64,000 nt of DNA from Corynebacterium qintianiae (GTDB lineage Bacteria > Actinomycetota > Actinomycetes > Mycobacteriales > Mycobacteriaceae): the NCBI RefSeq assembly GCF_011038645.2, contig NZ_CP064955.1:1054001-1118000 (forward strand). The letters run 5' to 3'. How positions within the stretch are numbered: position 1 is the stretch's first letter; each line of letters starts with the position of its first letter. The translations under genes were made by a program, and so were the position numbers. A model generated the notes under the pieces. It had not been told where the DNA came from, ran no database searches, and worked only from the letters and a program-made list of their open reading frames with translations. This document shows, in pieces, positions 61,855-64,000 of this stretch.

Positions 61855-62895
61855 ATGCGCGTAAAATTGTTTGCCCTCGTTGGAGCCGCCGCTGCGGTAT
61901 TGACGCTCTCCGGGTGCCAGGGGCCCAGCGGCCGAGACGAGCTCGCCGGGCCGGGACGCGAACAGGCCGCGATCATGGGCAACGCCGAGCCGCAGGCGTC
62001 CCCCGCCTCGACCGACCCGGCGGGCACGGTGCACGAGCACGCGCCCGTCGACGACCTTGACGCCACCGGCGGCCTCGTCGCGGTGAGGTCCGGGGGCACC
62101 CTCAGCATCGGGACGCTTGAGGACGTCGTTTCGGGCAAAGCTACCGAGTACGCGCTGGGCCAGGAGTGCGGGGACACCACCGCGCGCGACGGGCGGTTCG
62201 TCACCGCCTGCGGCCGCGAGATCCGGATGTTCGGATCTGCTGGGGAGGAGAAGTTCAGCACACAGGCCCAGGCAACCGCCGCGGCGCTGACCGCAGACGG
62301 TGACGTGATTGCGGGATCCGAGGACGACCGCGAGGTGCGCGTCTACCGCGGTGGCGAGGAGATTGACAGCTTCAACGTCGCCCGGGAGACCGACCAGCTG
62401 CTCACTGTGCCCCGAGCGGAACAACCTGACACGGCTGTGCGCATCAACCACTTCGACACCACGATCCAGGATCTGGACCTCGACAACGGCCGGCAGGGCG
62501 GAACTTTGCGCGTCGGGCTCGGCGTCGGCGGGGTCTCGACCGGCGGCGACGGACTCGTCCTCGCGGCGGACAACACGGGTTCTCAACTTCTCGTCTACAC
62601 CGCCACCGACATCATCCGGTTGCAGCAGTCGGCTCCCGTCGCGGAGAGCCCGTGGGCCGTCGCGTGGGACAACGACGCTTCCCTCGCCTGGGTCACCTCC
62701 ACGGCAGGCAACACGGTGTCCGGCTACGACATCTCCCAGGGTGTGCCCCTGGAGAGGGTGAGCCTGCGTACCGTCGCCGACGCTCTCAACATGGCCGCGC
62801 TTGACGACGGCACCCTGATCATCGCCTCAGCTTCCGGCGACGGGCTGCAGGTCATCTCCCCCGACGAAAAGAACGCCCCCGAAGGAGACCGCTAA
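61855..62895 (+). CDS. Secreted lipoprotein with beta-propeller-like repeats
   Basis: 346 residues. Signal peptide with lipobox LSG-C21 (VLTLSGC). The mature part has repeated beta-strand pairs (VAVRSGGTLSIGTL; GGVSTGGDGLVLAADN; WAVAWDNDASLAWVTST), which suggests a YncE or NHL-type beta propeller. The ligand is unknown. In C. glutamicum a lipoprotein gene lies at the same place between uppP and pyrD. A start 6 nt upstream (GTG) is possible. It ends 3 nt before pyrD. Confidence 0.8.
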   Translation: MRVKLFALVGAAAAVLTLSGCQGPSGRDELAGPGREQAAIMGNAEPQASPASTDPAGTVHEHAPVDDLDATGGLVAVRSGGTLSIGTLEDVVSGKATEYALGQECGDTTARDGRFVTACGREIRMFGSAGEEKFSTQAQATAAALTADGDVIAGSEDDREVRVYRGGEEIDSFNVARETDQLLTVPRAEQPDTAVRINHFDTTIQDLDLDNGRQGGTLRVGLGVGGVSTGGDGLVLAADNTGSQLLVYTATDIIRLQQSAPVAESPWAVAWDNDASLAWVTSTAGNTVSGYDISQGVPLERVSLRTVADALNMAALDDGTLIIASASGDGLQVISPDEKNAPEGDR

Positions 62896-62898
62896 CCC

Positions 62899-64000
62899 AT
62901 GAGTGTTCCCACCACCGCGTACAACGCCGTTTACGGCGCAGCCTTGAAAGCGATGTTCCGCCTCCCCGCCGAGAGGATCCACGGGATCATGGGCGGGGTC
63001 CTTCGAGCCCTGCACACCGCTACCCCGATCAACCGCGCGTTGGAACGGTTCGTTCGAGTCCATGAACCGGTGCTGGAACAGACGCTGTTCGGCGTGACGT
63101 TCCCGGCCCCGCTGGGGCTCGCGGCGGGGTTCGACAAGAACGCGAAGTGCGTCGACGCCTGGGCGGCCCTCGGCTTCGGATACGCCGAGTTGGGCACGGT
63201 CACTCCTAAGCCGCAGCCCGGCAACCCCGCGCCGCGCTTGTTCCGCCTCCCACAGGACAGGGCCATCCTCAACCGCATGGGGTTCAACAACGACGGTGCG
63301 CTGGCTGCTTCCATGAACCTGAGTTCCCGGAACTCCGACGACATCATCGGCATTAACATCGGGAAGAACAAGACGTCCGAGGATGCGGTGGCTGACTACC
63401 GGGCTGGTGCTTCCGCCCTTGGGCCGCTCGCCGACTACCTCGTGGTCAACGTGTCGTCCCCTAATACCCCGGGGCTCCGCGACCTGCAGGCCGTGGCGGA
63501 ACTGCGCCCCATTCTCAGCGTGGTCAAGGAGGCGACGACGACTCCCGTGCTGGTGAAGATCGCGCCCGACCTCAGCGACGACGACATCGACGCGGTGGCG
63601 GACCTGGCGGTGGAGCTCGGCCTCGACGGCATTGTGGCCACCAACACCACAATCTCACGCGAGGGGCTGGCCACCGACGCCTCCGAGGTTGAGGCGATGG
63701 GAGCTGGCGGCATCTCCGGCGCCCCGCTCAACGAGCGCTCGCTTCAGGTGCTGCGCAGGCTGCACGAACGCGTCGGCGGGGAGCTCGTACTGGTCAGCGT
63801 TGGCGGCATATCGACCCCGGAGCAGGCCTGGGAGCGCGTCGCCGCGGGAGCGAGCCTGCTCCAGGGCTACACGCCCCTCATTTACGGCGGCCCTGGCTGG
63901 ATCCGCGGCATTCACAAGGGCATCGCGGCGCAAGTAAAGGCCCACGGCCTGAACTCCATTTCAGATGCTGTGGGCAGCGGGCTTAAGTGGCGTTCAGACG
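62899..64000 (+). CDS. pyrD: Dihydroorotate dehydrogenase (quinone), 3' end outside the window
   Basis: 367 residues are visible and the frame is still open at the window edge, so only a few C-terminal residues should be missing. Class 2 features: an N-terminal membrane-associating helix ([11 protein letters not shown]-like [16 protein letters not shown]), [16 protein letters not shown], and [11 protein letters not shown] with the catalytic Ser. FMN-phosphate binding motifs SVGGIST and [13 protein letters not shown] are present. It oxidises dihydroorotate to orotate with menaquinone as acceptor in pyrimidine synthesis. Its ATG is preceded by GAAGGAG at the lipoprotein gene's end. Confidence 0.97.
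   Translation, partial: MSVPTTAYNAVYGAALKAMFRLPAERIHGIMGGVLRALHTATPINRALERFVRVHEPVLEQTLFGVTFPAPLGLAAGFDKNAKCVDAWAALGFGYAELGTVTPKPQPGNPAPRLFRLPQDRAILNRMGFNNDGALAASMNLSSRNSDDIIGINIGKNKTSEDAVADYRAGASALGPLADYLVVNVSSPNTPGLRDLQAVAELRPILSVVKEATTTPVLVKIAPDLSDDDIDAVADLAVELGLDGIVATNTTISREGLATDASEVEAMGAGGISGAPLNERSLQVLRRLHERVGGELVLVSVGGISTPEQAWERVAAGASLLQGYTPLIYGGPGWIRGIHKGIAAQVKAHGLNSISDAVGSGLKWRSD

Noticed and set aside
1-64000. CRISPR arrays or long tandem repeats
   Set aside because: No regularly spaced direct repeats were seen; the only tandem repeats are the two IS21 terminal copies.

Overview
The window is about 64 kb of a high-GC actinobacterial chromosome, almost certainly a Corynebacterium. 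Lines that I counted in housekeeping genes are near 65% GC. The gene set points the same way: mycothiol ligase mshC, the pupylation genes dop/pup/pafA/arc, rbpA, polyprenol-phosphate mannose synthase beside an apolipoprotein N-acyltransferase, an OdhI/GarA-type FHA protein beside two MerR regulators, and SecA2. No CRISPR array, rRNA or prophage was seen.

Left end (1-7025). After the 3' part of a lipid kinase gene comes a probable small structured RNA on the minus strand (about 401-606), with its own promoter and intrinsic terminator. Next is a lower-GC gene for a large protein with a PD-(D/E)XK nuclease core. Then follows a pile of insertion-sequence remains: an IS3 element, a piece of a second IS3 element, a piece of an IS21 element, and a transposase-like remnant, each abutting or cutting the next. 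A tRNA-Pro(GGG) gene closes this accessory stretch.

Core block (7 to 20 kb). secA2, odhI, ftsR, a DUF151 protein and a second MerR gene run on the plus strand. They face a VWA-like membrane protein, two CorC/HlyC-type membrane proteins, a DEAD-box helicase and gnd on the minus strand. A thioesterase and corA follow.

Anaerobic block (20 to 25 kb). pflA, a small glycyl-radical protein and pflB lie downstream of the type II NADH dehydrogenase gene. Pyruvate formate-lyase is split: the large subunit lacks the glycyl-radical tail, and an 83-residue gene supplies it. This is the clearest unusual system in the window. Near the right end, fhs (formate to 10-formyl-THF) and aspA with a Dcu-type C4-dicarboxylate carrier would fit the same lifestyle.

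Envelope and secretion block (25 to 39 kb). This holds a CFA-synthase-like methyltransferase, a YceI protein, rbpA, and one tight operon (M24 peptidase, SDR, lipase-like, FxsA, Lnt, Ppm1). A small trypsin-like protease, HelY and TatC/TatA follow.

Pupylation block (39 to 50 kb). pafC, pafB, pafA, pup, dop, pdxT and pdxS form a minus-strand run with pdxR divergent. A frameshifted DUF222/HNH gene separates this from arc and trmI. No 20S proteasome genes are present, Pup already ends in Glu, and Arc lacks a proteasome-docking tail.

Right end (50 to 64 kb). M18 aminopeptidase, a RecB/AddB-type nuclease, fhs, the dicarboxylate carrier, aspA, hisG, hisE, a HAD phosphatase, a small acidic protein, mshC and uppP are followed by a lipoprotein and pyrD, which runs off the window.
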